This document shows, piece after piece, positions 1 to 5,900 of a stretch of 7,930 bases of DNA; position 1 is the stretch's first letter; each line of letters starts with the position of its first letter. The notes beneath the pieces are model-generated. The model saw nothing but the letters and a program-made list of their open reading frames with translations. It did not search any database and was not told the origin of the DNA. Made by a program: the position numbers and the translations under genes. Source of the DNA: Candidatus Tharpella sp. (GTDB taxonomy: Bacteria > Desulfobacterota > Anaeroferrophillalia > Anaeroferrophillales > Tharpellaceae); NCBI GenBank assembly GCA_021163565.1, contig JAGGTT010000061.1, positions 1 through 7,930 on the forward strand, written 5' to 3'.

Positions 1-26
1 AAATTAGCAAAAATTGTGAAAAATAA

Positions 27-56
27 TTGAAAATGTTTGACGTAAGTCAGGATGAT
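27..56 (+). promoter_or_regulatory. Candidate promoter upstream of the SPFH gene
   Basis: TTGAAA (27-32) and GATGAT (51-56) are separated by 18 bases and resemble -35 and -10 boxes (5/6 and 4/6 matches). The half-sites TGAC and GTCA (38-41 and 46-49) lie between them and could bind a regulator. The surrounding 174 bases are AT-rich with no convincing gene. The call rests on consensus matching by eye in AT-rich DNA, where chance matches are common. Confidence 0.22.
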
Positions 57-174
57 TTGTTAAGTAGTGAATTGCGGTTGAAATAAGTTAGGTGAGTGCC
101 ATAGGGTTTCTTGCTCACTAGCCTTTTTCGACAATCACCCTTTATTAATTTTTGCTTTAAGGATTTATAAGATT

Positions 175-1230
175 ATGAACAGAATTATTAAGGTGCTTGT
201 GGTACTGGTTGTCCTTTCCGGTTGTGCTGCGCTGGTTGCGGCAAGTTACTATTTTGGTCCGGTGATTGATGCCAACCAGAGGGGAGTGGTGATGACCGGT
301 GATGCCGATGCCGGTGAGAATCTTAAAGTCCTGGCCCCCGGTAAACATTACTGGTTTATCTCCGGATATAATCCGATTACGTCCACTCTAGCAACAGTTG
401 AAATTAGTGAGAAAGAGCTTAATTTGTCAGCTTCATTAGCTCCTGAGGTTTCCGGGATTGAACTCGAGACTAAAGATGGTGATACGGTAATCGCTGAATT
501 TTCAGCCTGGTACCGTATAATTCCGGAGCAGGCCGGACTCTATCTGGTGGCATTAGGTGACAGTAATGTTAATAAAATGGTCAATGAAATTACTGTCGCC
601 ACAGCCCAGGACGAGAGTGGTCGTTATGATGCCAGTGTCTTTTATAAAGCTGATATACGCTCGGTATATGTTACTACAGTCAAGAAAAGTGTAAATCAGC
701 AACTGGCTTCCCGCGGGATTGAACTGACAGTTCTAAAGTGCAGTAAATACCATTTTTCTAAAGAACTTCTAGAAAAGATGGCCGAGATCAAACTGGTTCA
801 TGACACCATTGAAGTTAATAAGGTCAAAGTCCAGGCAGCGGCAATTGCGGCTCTGGAGACTGAAGAAGTGGCTAAAGGCAGAAAACTTGCGGCTCTGCAG
901 GAAGCAGAGGCCCGAAAAGAGAGTGTGATTATTGCTTCTGAAGCTCAGATAATTGCGGCTAAAAACTGGGTTATTGCGGAAAAAATCAAAACTGAGGTGT
1001 TGGTGGCTCGGAGCCGGGCTAAAGCTGAAGCCATGCAGATTGAAGCGGCCGCGAAAGTCTTTGCCGGAACCGAGGGTGAGCGTTTTCTGCGTTATCGGAT
1101 CGCCGACTCTCTGGCTGAAGCCTGGGCCCAGAGCAACAATCTTAATTCTGGAAATGCTTTGGAACTAAATGATGTTGCTTCTGGAATCAGATCTCTTTCA
1201 ACTCCGGTTCGCGGAGAAGCGGCAAAGTGA
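175..1230 (+). CDS. SPFH/band-7 (prohibitin-like) membrane-anchored protein
   Basis: A 351-residue protein of the SPFH (stomatin/prohibitin/flotillin/HflKC) type, probably a membrane-associated scaffold that forms oligomers facing the periplasm or cytoplasm; its specific role is unknown. Residues 4-28 form one N-terminal hydrophobic segment. Roughly 30-190 is the beta-rich SPFH domain (N-terminal part with the Asn-Gln-Arg-Gly-Val turn). About 195-295 is an Ala/Glu/Lys-rich helix expected to be a coiled coil. A Gly-Glu-Arg-Phe-Leu-Arg-Tyr segment and a polar tail follow. The hydrophobic segment contains a perfect lipobox, Leu-Ser-Gly-Cys at 14-17, so it could be a lipoprotein signal rather than a transmembrane anchor, but the hydrophobic stretch continues past the cysteine, which favours a plain anchor. 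The start is supported by AAGGA at 159-163, 11 bases before the ATG. The gene stands alone and converges on the zinc-ribbon gene. No FtsH or NfeD-type partner is visible nearby, so an HflK/HflC or flotillin-NfeD assignment is not supported. Confidence 0.85.
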   Translation: MNRIIKVLVVLVVLSGCAALVAASYYFGPVIDANQRGVVMTGDADAGENLKVLAPGKHYWFISGYNPITSTLATVEISEKELNLSASLAPEVSGIELETKDGDTVIAEFSAWYRIIPEQAGLYLVALGDSNVNKMVNEITVATAQDESGRYDASVFYKADIRSVYVTTVKKSVNQQLASRGIELTVLKCSKYHFSKELLEKMAEIKLVHDTIEVNKVKVQAAAIAALETEEVAKGRKLAALQEAEARKESVIIASEAQIIAAKNWVIAEKIKTEVLVARSRAKAEAMQIEAAAKVFAGTEGERFLRYRIADSLAEAWAQSNNLNSGNALELNDVASGIRSLSTPVRGEAAK

Positions 1231-1251
1231 TCTAATTGAGTTGCTGTTTGT

Positions 1252-1297
1252 CAACTAAAAAAAAGGGAGAGCGGTTGCTCTCCCTTTTTTTTAGTTG
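1252..1297. terminator. Bidirectional rho-independent terminator
   Basis: A perfect 21-bp inverted repeat has arms at 1252-1272 and 1277-1297 with a GGTT loop at 1273-1276. The core GGGAGAGC/GCTCTCCC is flanked by eight A on one side and eight T on the other. Read on either strand, a GC-rich hairpin is followed by a U-run. It lies 21 bases after the stop of the SPFH gene (+) and 14 bases after the stop of the zinc-ribbon gene (-), so it would terminate both convergent transcripts. Confidence 0.93.
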
Positions 1298-1311
1298 AGA
1301 CGATGTAATTT

Positions 1312-2067
1312 TTAAGATTTACTATTATCCAGATCCGCCAGAAGATCATCCAGACTCTTATCGTCATCCATATCCAGTTCCAACTCTATGGAACCATCTT
1401 CTACGGCATTAACTTCTTGAGAATCAGAACCATCTGGATCTTTAATTCCGGGATCATCCATATTGAATTCAAAAGCGATATCATCTTTATCCTGGTCGAG
1501 AGGAGCTGTTTCAGAAGTATCGGACAGATCTGTGAAAAGATCCAGACCGTCAATCTCAAGCCCTTCAAGTTCGAGGGGTTCGGGAGCCTCCGTTACTACC
1601 TTATCACCGGCAGATGATGAATTGGTTTCCAGATCACCCAAAATCTCATTTTCCGGTATATCCAACTCAATTTCAGTACCGTTATTGAGATTGCCGGCTA
1701 CAGGTATGGTTCTTCTTGATCCAATCGAATCCATACTGCCGAGGCCCCCCAATTCCGTTAAATTATTTTGCTCAGAACTGACTTTAGGAGTTATGTCGAG
1801 TTCATTTTTCCCCGGGGCGGAAAACTCATTGTCAAGTATGAAGTCGTTTTCAAGCTGCTCATTTTCAGGTTCAGAAGAACCAGTAAAGGCAGGTTCAACT
1901 TGGGTTAGGTTGACATTTTCCGGTTCATCACTGTAAAGGTTGGTAAAAAGGGTCGGTTCAACTATTTTCAGATTAAGGGCCCGACGGTTTTCCTCGAGAA
2001 TTTCACCGCATTTTTTACACTCTTTCAAATAATCGAAACTTGTATAGTTGCATTTAGGACACTTCAC
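1312..2067 (-). CDS. Zinc-ribbon protein with long acidic low-complexity tail, function unknown
   Basis: A 251-residue protein that I cannot name. Residues 3-20 form a compact zinc-ribbon knuckle, Cys3-x2-Cys6-x10-Cys17-x2-Cys20, probably binding one zinc ion. The rest is predicted disordered and acidic; the last 60 or so residues are about one third Asp/Glu. There is no signal peptide and no membrane segment, so it is presumably cytoplasmic. The tail contains recurring short motifs of the form ELD[I/M] (residues 89-92, 134-137, 230-233) and two Ser/Asp-Glu-Pro-Glu-Asn segments (47-51, 65-69). The start is GTG at 2065-2067, chosen because GGAGG lies 7 bases upstream and the first cysteine pair begins at residue 3. 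It is last in the minus-strand cluster, 99 bases after rsmE. Similar zinc-knuckle proteins with variable tails are, as I recall, common in deltaproteobacteria, but no function is established to my knowledge. A role as an interaction hub is inference only. Confidence 0.8.
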   Translation of the reverse strand: MKCPKCNYTSFDYLKECKKCGEILEENRRALNLKIVEPTLFTNLYSDEPENVNLTQVEPAFTGSSEPENEQLENDFILDNEFSAPGKNELDITPKVSSEQNNLTELGGLGSMDSIGSRRTIPVAGNLNNGTEIELDIPENEILGDLETNSSSAGDKVVTEAPEPLELEGLEIDGLDLFTDLSDTSETAPLDQDKDDIAFEFNMDDPGIKDPDGSDSQEVNAVEDGSIELELDMDDDKSLDDLLADLDNSKS

Positions 2068-2074
2068 GGTAAAA

Positions 2075-2079
2075 CCTCC
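2075..2079 (-). promoter_or_regulatory. Ribosome-binding site fixing the GTG start of the zinc-ribbon gene
   Basis: The minus strand reads TGGAGG followed by TTTTACC and GTG, so a strong Shine-Dalgarno GGAGG sits 7 bases from the GTG. This supports the non-ATG start, which keeps the first cysteine pair of the zinc knuckle in the protein. Confidence 0.75.
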
Positions 2080-2089
2080 ATACGGCAGC

Positions 2090-2124
2090 TCTAAATTTCC
2101 TTTTTTGGAAAAAAGAAATTTAGA
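2090..2124. repeat. AT-rich inverted repeat between rsmE and the zinc-ribbon gene
   Basis: The arms TCTAAATTTC (2090-2099) and GAAATTTAGA (2115-2124) are a perfect 10-bp inverted repeat. Inside them, T6 (2101-2106) faces A6 (2109-2114), so the hairpin could extend past a single bulged C. In the direction of the minus-strand genes the hairpin is followed by GCTGCC and not by a U-run, so it is not a standard terminator. It ends about 10 bases upstream of the Shine-Dalgarno site of the zinc-ribbon gene, and could influence mRNA stability or translation there, or be a protein-binding site. Confidence 0.5.
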
Positions 2125-2166
2125 AACTCCAAAAAATTTACATACTTTGGGTGTTACGCCACTAAA

Positions 2167-2907
2167 TTAAAAACTATTTCTAAAATATTGAACCAATGTC
2201 AATGCCGCAACCACCGCGGTTTCAAGTCTTAAAATTCGTTCTCCCAAACCAGCCGCGACAAAACCTATTGAGTCTAGAAGGGCAATTTCATCTGGACTAA
2301 ATCCACCTTCCGGCCCGAGCGCTATGACCACAGTATCATTTCGAGTAATATTAAATTCTGCCAAAGACTGAAGATTCTTTGCCGCCGGATGAAATACTAT
2401 CTGTTTGAGAGGGAAGTTTCTCTTCAGCTCGGAATTTAGCTCCTCGATCTTCTTTGGTCGATTAATTTCCGGAAGGTAAGGGTTACCACTCTGTTTCATA
2501 CTGGCCACGGCGATCCGTTGCCAATGCTCCTTCCGGGTTTTAAGTTTTTTCTCCGTCTCCAGACGAACTGTCGTTCTTGTGGTCACCAGCGGTGTAATCA
2601 TCGTTACACCAAGCTCTACAGATTTCTGAATAATGCTGTCCAGTTTACTATTTCTGGGCAGAGCCACTAAGAGATGAAGCGGTGGCGGCTGATCAAATAT
2701 TCTAGACTCTGTGATTTCTGCCTGAAACCATTTGTTCCGGTTTTCAATAGTTGTAATCCGGCCCTGGAAACAGCCGCCCCGGCCGTCAAAAAAATCAATT
2801 TGATCACCCGTCCGGCGGCGTAAGACCTTTATCTGGTGCTGAAACTCATCCTCCGCAAATGATGCCAGGTTTTCGGCTATGGCTTCAGTATAGGCAAATT
2901 TTGACAT
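2167..2907 (-). CDS. rsmE: 16S rRNA (uracil1498-N3)-methyltransferase RsmE
   Basis: This enzyme transfers a methyl group from S-adenosylmethionine to N3 of U1498 in 16S rRNA of the small ribosomal subunit; it is cytoplasmic. At 246 residues it has the usual family length (about 240-250). The N-terminal PUA-like part (about 1-70) carries the family pattern His-Gln-Ile-Lys-Val-Leu-Arg (24-30) and a Gly-Asp turn at 34-35. The C-terminal SPOUT (trefoil-knot) domain follows: Lys-Leu-Asp-x-Ile-x-Gln-Lys-x-Glu-Leu-Gly (88-100), the Trp-x-Arg-Ile...Lys-Gln-Ser-Gly...Leu-Pro-Glu-Ile region (129-148), the SAM-binding Leu-Gly-Pro-Glu-Gly-Gly-Phe loop (197-203), and the knot segment Leu-Gly-x-Arg-Ile-Leu-Arg-Leu-Glu-Thr-Ala (221-231). 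The ATG at 2905-2907 has no clear Shine-Dalgarno site, but it gives the normal length. It lies 80 bases downstream of rimO, another ribosome-modifying gene, in the same direction. Confidence 0.95.
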   Translation of the reverse strand: MSKFAYTEAIAENLASFAEDEFQHQIKVLRRRTGDQIDFFDGRGGCFQGRITTIENRNKWFQAEITESRIFDQPPPLHLLVALPRNSKLDSIIQKSVELGVTMITPLVTTRTTVRLETEKKLKTRKEHWQRIAVASMKQSGNPYLPEINRPKKIEELNSELKRNFPLKQIVFHPAAKNLQSLAEFNITRNDTVVIALGPEGGFSPDEIALLDSIGFVAAGLGERILRLETAVVAALTLVQYFRNSF

Positions 2908-2934
2908 ATATGTTTCAGAATGAGTAACATTTTT

Positions 2935-2964
2935 TATATAAAGCTATTTTCGTACCTGAGTGAA
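2935..2964 (-). promoter_or_regulatory. Candidate promoter in front of rsmE
   Basis: On the minus strand TTCACT (2959-2964) and TATATA (2935-2940) are 18 bases apart, each matching the -35/-10 consensus at about four of six positions. They lie in the 80-base gap between rimO and rsmE, which is longer than the gaps earlier in the cluster. This could give rsmE and the zinc-ribbon gene some independent expression. The match is weak and the DNA AT-rich. Confidence 0.25.
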
Positions 2965-2987
2965 TTGTCCTGTTGAATTTGAGTGGT

Positions 2988-4337
2988 TCAGGTCTGTAAA
3001 ACCCTGGCAAAGAGATCAAATTCGTGGGTATCGTAGATTTCAGCTTCGACTATTGTTCCCGGATCAAGATCACCCTCAATTTCGGTTATGTAAGTCAGAC
3101 CGTCAATTTCCGGAGCCTGGAAATCACATCGACCCTGTAAAAGCAGCTCACTTTCAGAACTTAAACCCTCAATCAAGACTCTTTCCCGGCAGCCTACTTT
3201 TTCTTTAAGGCGTTTTTCAGTAAGCTGTTTTTGAGCTTCAAGAACCTCTTGGAGGCGTTCGTTTTTGACATTGTCAGGTAGCTGGCCTGAAAGTCGGGCA
3301 GCCGGGCTGCCTTCTTCAGGCCAGTAAGCAAAAGCTCCCAGATAGTCGAAAAATCCCTCTTTTATAAATTCTATCAACCGGGAAAAATCAGTTTCAGTTT
3401 CTCCCGGAAAACCCACCATAACAGTGGAACGGAGAAATATATCCGGGACTTTCTCCTTAAGCTGCAGCAGGGTTGCACGAATATCTTTACTCAGATCGCG
3501 CCGCCCCATCGCTTTTAGTACGGGATCACTGATATGCTGAATTGGAACGTCAAGGTAGCTGCAGAGCCTATCGTCTGTAGCCAGAAGTTCGATCAGGTCA
3601 TCGTTAATCCGGTTCGGATATGCGTAAAGCAGACGCAACCTACTGAGTTCTGGAATCCGAGTCAATTCTCTCAGAAGATCACACAGGGTCGGCTTTTCAA
3701 TAAGGTCACGGCCATACGCGGTAATATCCTGAGCTATGATATTTATCTCTTTAACTCCATCCGCAACCATTTTTCGGGCTTGAGAGACCAGAGTCGCCGG
3801 AATAATGCTCTGCTGTTTTCCCTTGATGGCTGGAATCATGCAGTAAGAACAGCGATTGTCACAACCCTCCGCAATCTTGAGATAACTGAAAGCGCGCGGC
3901 GGAGATACCTGCTGCGACAGCGGGTGGATTTTACTGTAGTCTAGATCACAGGTTTTGTTGATCCAACTGAGAGACTGCCGTTTCTGGATGAAACTTTTTA
4001 TTGCAGCCGGAATCAGGGCAAAGCCGTCAGCTCCGAAAAGTAGATCGATTTCTGGTATTTCGTCAAGAAGAACGGTACCGTATCGTTGCGGCAGACAACC
4101 GCTGACAACCAGAACCCGGCAACTTCCGCTTTTCTTGCATTCAGTCAGGCTGAGAATGACGTCAATCGCTTCTTCAACCGCGGGCTGAATGAAAGCACAG
4201 GTGTTGACAATGATTATTTCGGCGGTATCAGGTTCAGCCAGAAGCTCAAAACCCTCTTCAAGCAGAAGGTAAGCCAGTTTCTCAGCATCAACCTCATTTT
4301 TCGGACAACCTAAGTTAACGACCGCTGTTTTCAACAT
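2988..4337 (-). CDS. rimO: Ribosomal protein S12 methylthiotransferase RimO (radical SAM)
   Basis: RimO adds a methylthio group to the beta carbon of a conserved aspartate of ribosomal protein S12, using S-adenosylmethionine and two [4Fe-4S] clusters. The 449 residues match the family length. The N-terminal methylthiotransferase domain (about 1-125) has the auxiliary-cluster cysteines Cys11 (in Asn-Leu-Gly-Cys-Pro-Lys-Asn), Cys47 (Asn-Thr-Cys-Ala-Phe) and Cys81 (Ser-Gly-Cys-Leu). The radical SAM core carries Cys159-x3-Cys163-x2-Cys166 in Glu-Gly-Cys-Asp-Asn-Arg-Cys-Ser-Tyr-Cys, then Gln-Asp-Ile-Thr-x-Tyr-Gly (203-209) and Val-Gly-Phe-Pro-Gly-Glu-Thr (308-314). About 383-446 is the TRAM domain. 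The Leu-Gly-Cys-Pro-Lys-Asn start and the Tyr-Cys-x-Ile-Pro-x-Ile-Lys-Gly segment point to RimO rather than the tRNA enzyme MiaB. It starts 12 bases after the ilvE stop with only a weak Shine-Dalgarno site, which suggests co-transcription and perhaps translational coupling with ilvE. Confidence 0.95.
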   Translation of the reverse strand: MLKTAVVNLGCPKNEVDAEKLAYLLLEEGFELLAEPDTAEIIIVNTCAFIQPAVEEAIDVILSLTECKKSGSCRVLVVSGCLPQRYGTVLLDEIPEIDLLFGADGFALIPAAIKSFIQKRQSLSWINKTCDLDYSKIHPLSQQVSPPRAFSYLKIAEGCDNRCSYCMIPAIKGKQQSIIPATLVSQARKMVADGVKEINIIAQDITAYGRDLIEKPTLCDLLRELTRIPELSRLRLLYAYPNRINDDLIELLATDDRLCSYLDVPIQHISDPVLKAMGRRDLSKDIRATLLQLKEKVPDIFLRSTVMVGFPGETETDFSRLIEFIKEGFFDYLGAFAYWPEEGSPAARLSGQLPDNVKNERLQEVLEAQKQLTEKRLKEKVGCRERVLIEGLSSESELLLQGRCDFQAPEIDGLTYITEIEGDLDPGTIVEAEIYDTHEFDLFARVLQT

Positions 4338-4349
4338 TGTCAGTAATCT

Positions 4350-5423
4350 TTATACAACATCAATCGTGTCAATCCAGTTGTAGGCGTCGTCTTTACTGCC
4401 ATATTGAATAGCGGTGATCTCATCGAAAAGTTTCTGTGAAAGTTCTCCGACATTACCGCTGTTGATGATTACGCTGCTCCCTTTGTAGTGGATTGAACCA
4501 ACCGGGGAGATAATTGCTGCTGTACCGGTACCGAACATCTCTTCCAAGGTGCCGTCACTGCCGGCCTGCATGACCTCATCGATACTGATCTGTTTCTCCA
4601 TCAGCGGAATGTTCCAGTTCCGGAGAATTTTAATAGTTGAATCACGGGTGATGCCGGGCAGGATACTGCCGTTCAACGGCGGCGTAATCACCTCATCTCC
4701 GATCTTGACCATGATATTCATAGTCCCAACTTCCTCAAGCCATTTCAACTCATGCGCGTCAAGCCACAGGACCTGGGTAAAACCCTTTTCCTGGGCCTTA
4801 ACCGCAGCCAGCAGGCTGGCCGCATAGTTGCCCGGAGTTTTGATGGCCCCGATGCCGCCGCGAACTGCCCTAACATATTTATCTTCAACCATGATTTTAA
4901 CCGGATTGAAACCTTCCGCGTAGTAGGCGCCAACCGGTGAGAGGATTATCATCAATTTATAGGTATGCGAAGGACGTACACCTAAAAACTGATCCGTAGC
5001 GAAAATGAAGGGACGGATGTAGAGAGCCGTACCGTGTTCTGACGGAACCCATTGCTGATCAATCTCGAGCAGTTTCTTCAGTCCCGCCAGCAACTCCTCG
5101 ACATCGGGTTCGGGAATACATACTCGCCGGGCCGAATTGTTAAAACGGTTGAAATGGTCCCGGGCCCGGAAAAGATTGATGTTGCCGTCACTTGCTCGGA
5201 AAGCTTTCATACCTTCAAAAATTGCCTGGCCGTAATGAAGCGCCATCATCGACGGATCAATCTGGATCGGGCCGTAGGGTTCAATCCTGGCTCCATGCCA
5301 GCCCTGATCAAGATTATAGTCCATAACCAGCATGTGATCGCTGAAATGAACCCCGAAACCGAGTTCGTCCGTTGCCGGAATCGGTTTGCGATTTTCAGTC
5401 AGATTGATTTCTATATTTGCCAT
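4350..5423 (-). CDS. ilvE: Branched-chain amino acid aminotransferase (class IV PLP, type II)
   Basis: Catalyses the reversible last step of valine, leucine and isoleucine synthesis, moving the amino group from glutamate to the branched-chain 2-keto acid, with pyridoxal phosphate as cofactor. At 357 residues it fits the long (type II, mitochondrial BCAT-like) subgroup better than the roughly 300-residue E. coli type. Seen in order: the Phe-Gly-x-x-Phe-Ser-Asp-His-Met N-terminal region (23-31), Tyr-Gly-Gln-Ala-Ile-Phe-Glu-Gly-Met-Lys-Ala (64-74), Leu-Phe-Arg (84-86), Tyr-Ile-Arg-Pro (135-138), the expected PLP lysine Lys195 in Ala-Ile-Lys-Thr-Pro-Gly-Asn-Tyr (193-200), Asn-Gly-Ser-Ile-Leu-Pro-Gly-Ile-Thr-Arg (251-260), and Glu-x-Phe-Gly-Thr-Gly-Thr-Ala (295-302). 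No key residue is missing. The start is the ATG at 5421-5423; a GGAG lies 13 bases upstream, rather far. It follows the CooT-like gene by 26 bases and is followed by rimO after 12 bases. Its product would serve the pathway that cimA, on the other strand, feeds. Confidence 0.95.
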   Translation of the reverse strand: MANIEINLTENRKPIPATDELGFGVHFSDHMLVMDYNLDQGWHGARIEPYGPIQIDPSMMALHYGQAIFEGMKAFRASDGNINLFRARDHFNRFNNSARRVCIPEPDVEELLAGLKKLLEIDQQWVPSEHGTALYIRPFIFATDQFLGVRPSHTYKLMIILSPVGAYYAEGFNPVKIMVEDKYVRAVRGGIGAIKTPGNYAASLLAAVKAQEKGFTQVLWLDAHELKWLEEVGTMNIMVKIGDEVITPPLNGSILPGITRDSTIKILRNWNIPLMEKQISIDEVMQAGSDGTLEEMFGTGTAAIISPVGSIHYKGSSVIINSGNVGELSQKLFDEITAIQYGSKDDAYNWIDTIDVV

Positions 5424-5449
5424 TGTTTTACTTCGACTCCGTTGATATT

Positions 5450-5647
5450 CTAATTAGTTTCATCAAGAACGATTCTGTGTTTTAAGAGATCCATCTCTTT
5501 CAGGGTTGCCTGAACTGTCAGACGGTCACCAAACAGACCGACTAATTCAATTCCTCCGTCTTCGAGCGGAGTAATTAGGGAGACATCCTCCATCAGTAGT
5601 TTTTCACTGCCTGAACTGTTGCGCAGATATGCATTGGACTGGCACAT
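5450..5647 (-). CDS. CooT-family small protein (putative nickel-binding)
   Basis: A 65-residue protein beginning Met-Cys-Gln-Ser-Asn and matching, by recognition, the CooT family (Pfam domain formerly listed as RNA_bind_2). Family pattern seen: Met-Cys at the N-terminus, Leu-Leu-Met-Glu-Asp-Val (17-22), an acidic Gly-Gly-Ile-Glu-Leu turn (31-35), Leu-Phe-Gly-Asp (38-41), and Lys-Glu-Met-Asp-Leu-Leu-x-His-x-Ile-Val-Leu (50-61). CooT of Rhodospirillum rubrum is a small dimer that binds Ni(II) through Cys2 and supports maturation of carbon monoxide dehydrogenase. Cys2 is kept here and is the only cysteine. No CODH, hydrogenase or other nickel-enzyme gene is in the window, so nickel handling is an inference from family. 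The start is well supported: AGAGG lies 7 bases before the ATG. It heads the minus-strand cluster, 26 bases before ilvE, and is divergent from lysC. Confidence 0.8.
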   Translation of the reverse strand: MCQSNAYLRNSSGSEKLLMEDVSLITPLEDGGIELVGLFGDRLTVQATLKEMDLLKHRIVLDETN

Positions 5648-5767
5648 AATTAAACCTCTATAACTGTTTTTTATGGTATAAAATTATCGTTATTATTCTA
5701 TCCTTGCCGTTTTCTTTAGCACAAGGAGTTATGTTAGTGCAAGTATTGAGATATTTTTATAACTATT

Positions 5768-5811
5768 TTTACAGGATTGAAGTTGACACTGTTACAATAA
5801 TCAAATAGATA
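5768..5811 (+). promoter_or_regulatory. Candidate promoter(s) for lysC-cimA
   Basis: Two overlapping candidates lie in the divergent AT-rich region. One has a consensus -35 TTGACA (5783-5788) with TAGATA (5806-5811) 17 bases on; its -10 is poor. The other has TTTACA (5768-5773) and TACAAT (5793-5798), each 5/6 matches but 19 bases apart. Either would give a lysC leader of roughly 80-95 bases. I saw no lysine riboswitch or T-box in 5648-5900. Confidence 0.35.
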
Positions 5812-5880
5812 GCGTTGCTGGACTGAATTTATCCAGAGTGCAGGAAAAGTATCTAGTTAAATATGAAATATATTTTTTCA

Positions 5881-5886
5881 GAGGAG
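5881..5886 (+). promoter_or_regulatory. Ribosome-binding site supporting the lysC start at 5901
   Basis: GAGGAG lies 14 bases before the ATG at 5901. The spacing is longer than ideal, but it is the only good Shine-Dalgarno site near the start, and the ATG gives the canonical aspartate kinase N-terminus ([12 protein letters not shown]). A GTG further upstream at 5838 is in frame but lacks such a site. Confidence 0.6.
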
Positions 5887-5900
5887 ATAGTTTTTTAATT

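Noticed and set aside
91..128. Possible terminator of an upstream gene: GTGAG (92-96) pairing with CTCAC (114-118), then five T at 124-128
   Set aside because: Only five clean pairs, a 17-base loop and a 5-base gap before the T-run. It may be real, but is too weak to annotate, and no upstream gene is visible in the window.
1463..1936. Long plus-strand open frame (157 codons), serine-rich, opposite the zinc-ribbon gene
   Set aside because: It is antisense to a gene with a clear zinc knuckle and good ribosome-binding site. Its Ser/Pro-rich composition is what the complement of Asp/Glu-rich codons produces, and it has no recognisable domain.
2988..4337. Assignment as the tRNA methylthiotransferase MiaB or MtaB
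   Set aside because: The N-terminal Asn-Leu-Gly-Cys-Pro-Lys-Asn and the radical SAM neighbourhood fit RimO; MiaB has a different pattern around its first cysteine and in its C-terminal half.
5838..5900. N-terminal extension of lysC from an in-frame GTG
   Set aside because: The 21 added residues are rich in Tyr/Phe/Lys from AT-rich DNA, do not resemble aspartate kinase N-termini, and the GTG has no Shine-Dalgarno site. The ATG at 5901 gives the standard start.
5648..5900. Lysine riboswitch or T-box upstream of lysC
   Set aside because: The non-coding stretch is AT-rich and lacks the long conserved helices and purine-rich core of an L-box, or the T-box sequence, and I see no terminator hairpin with a U-run before lysC.
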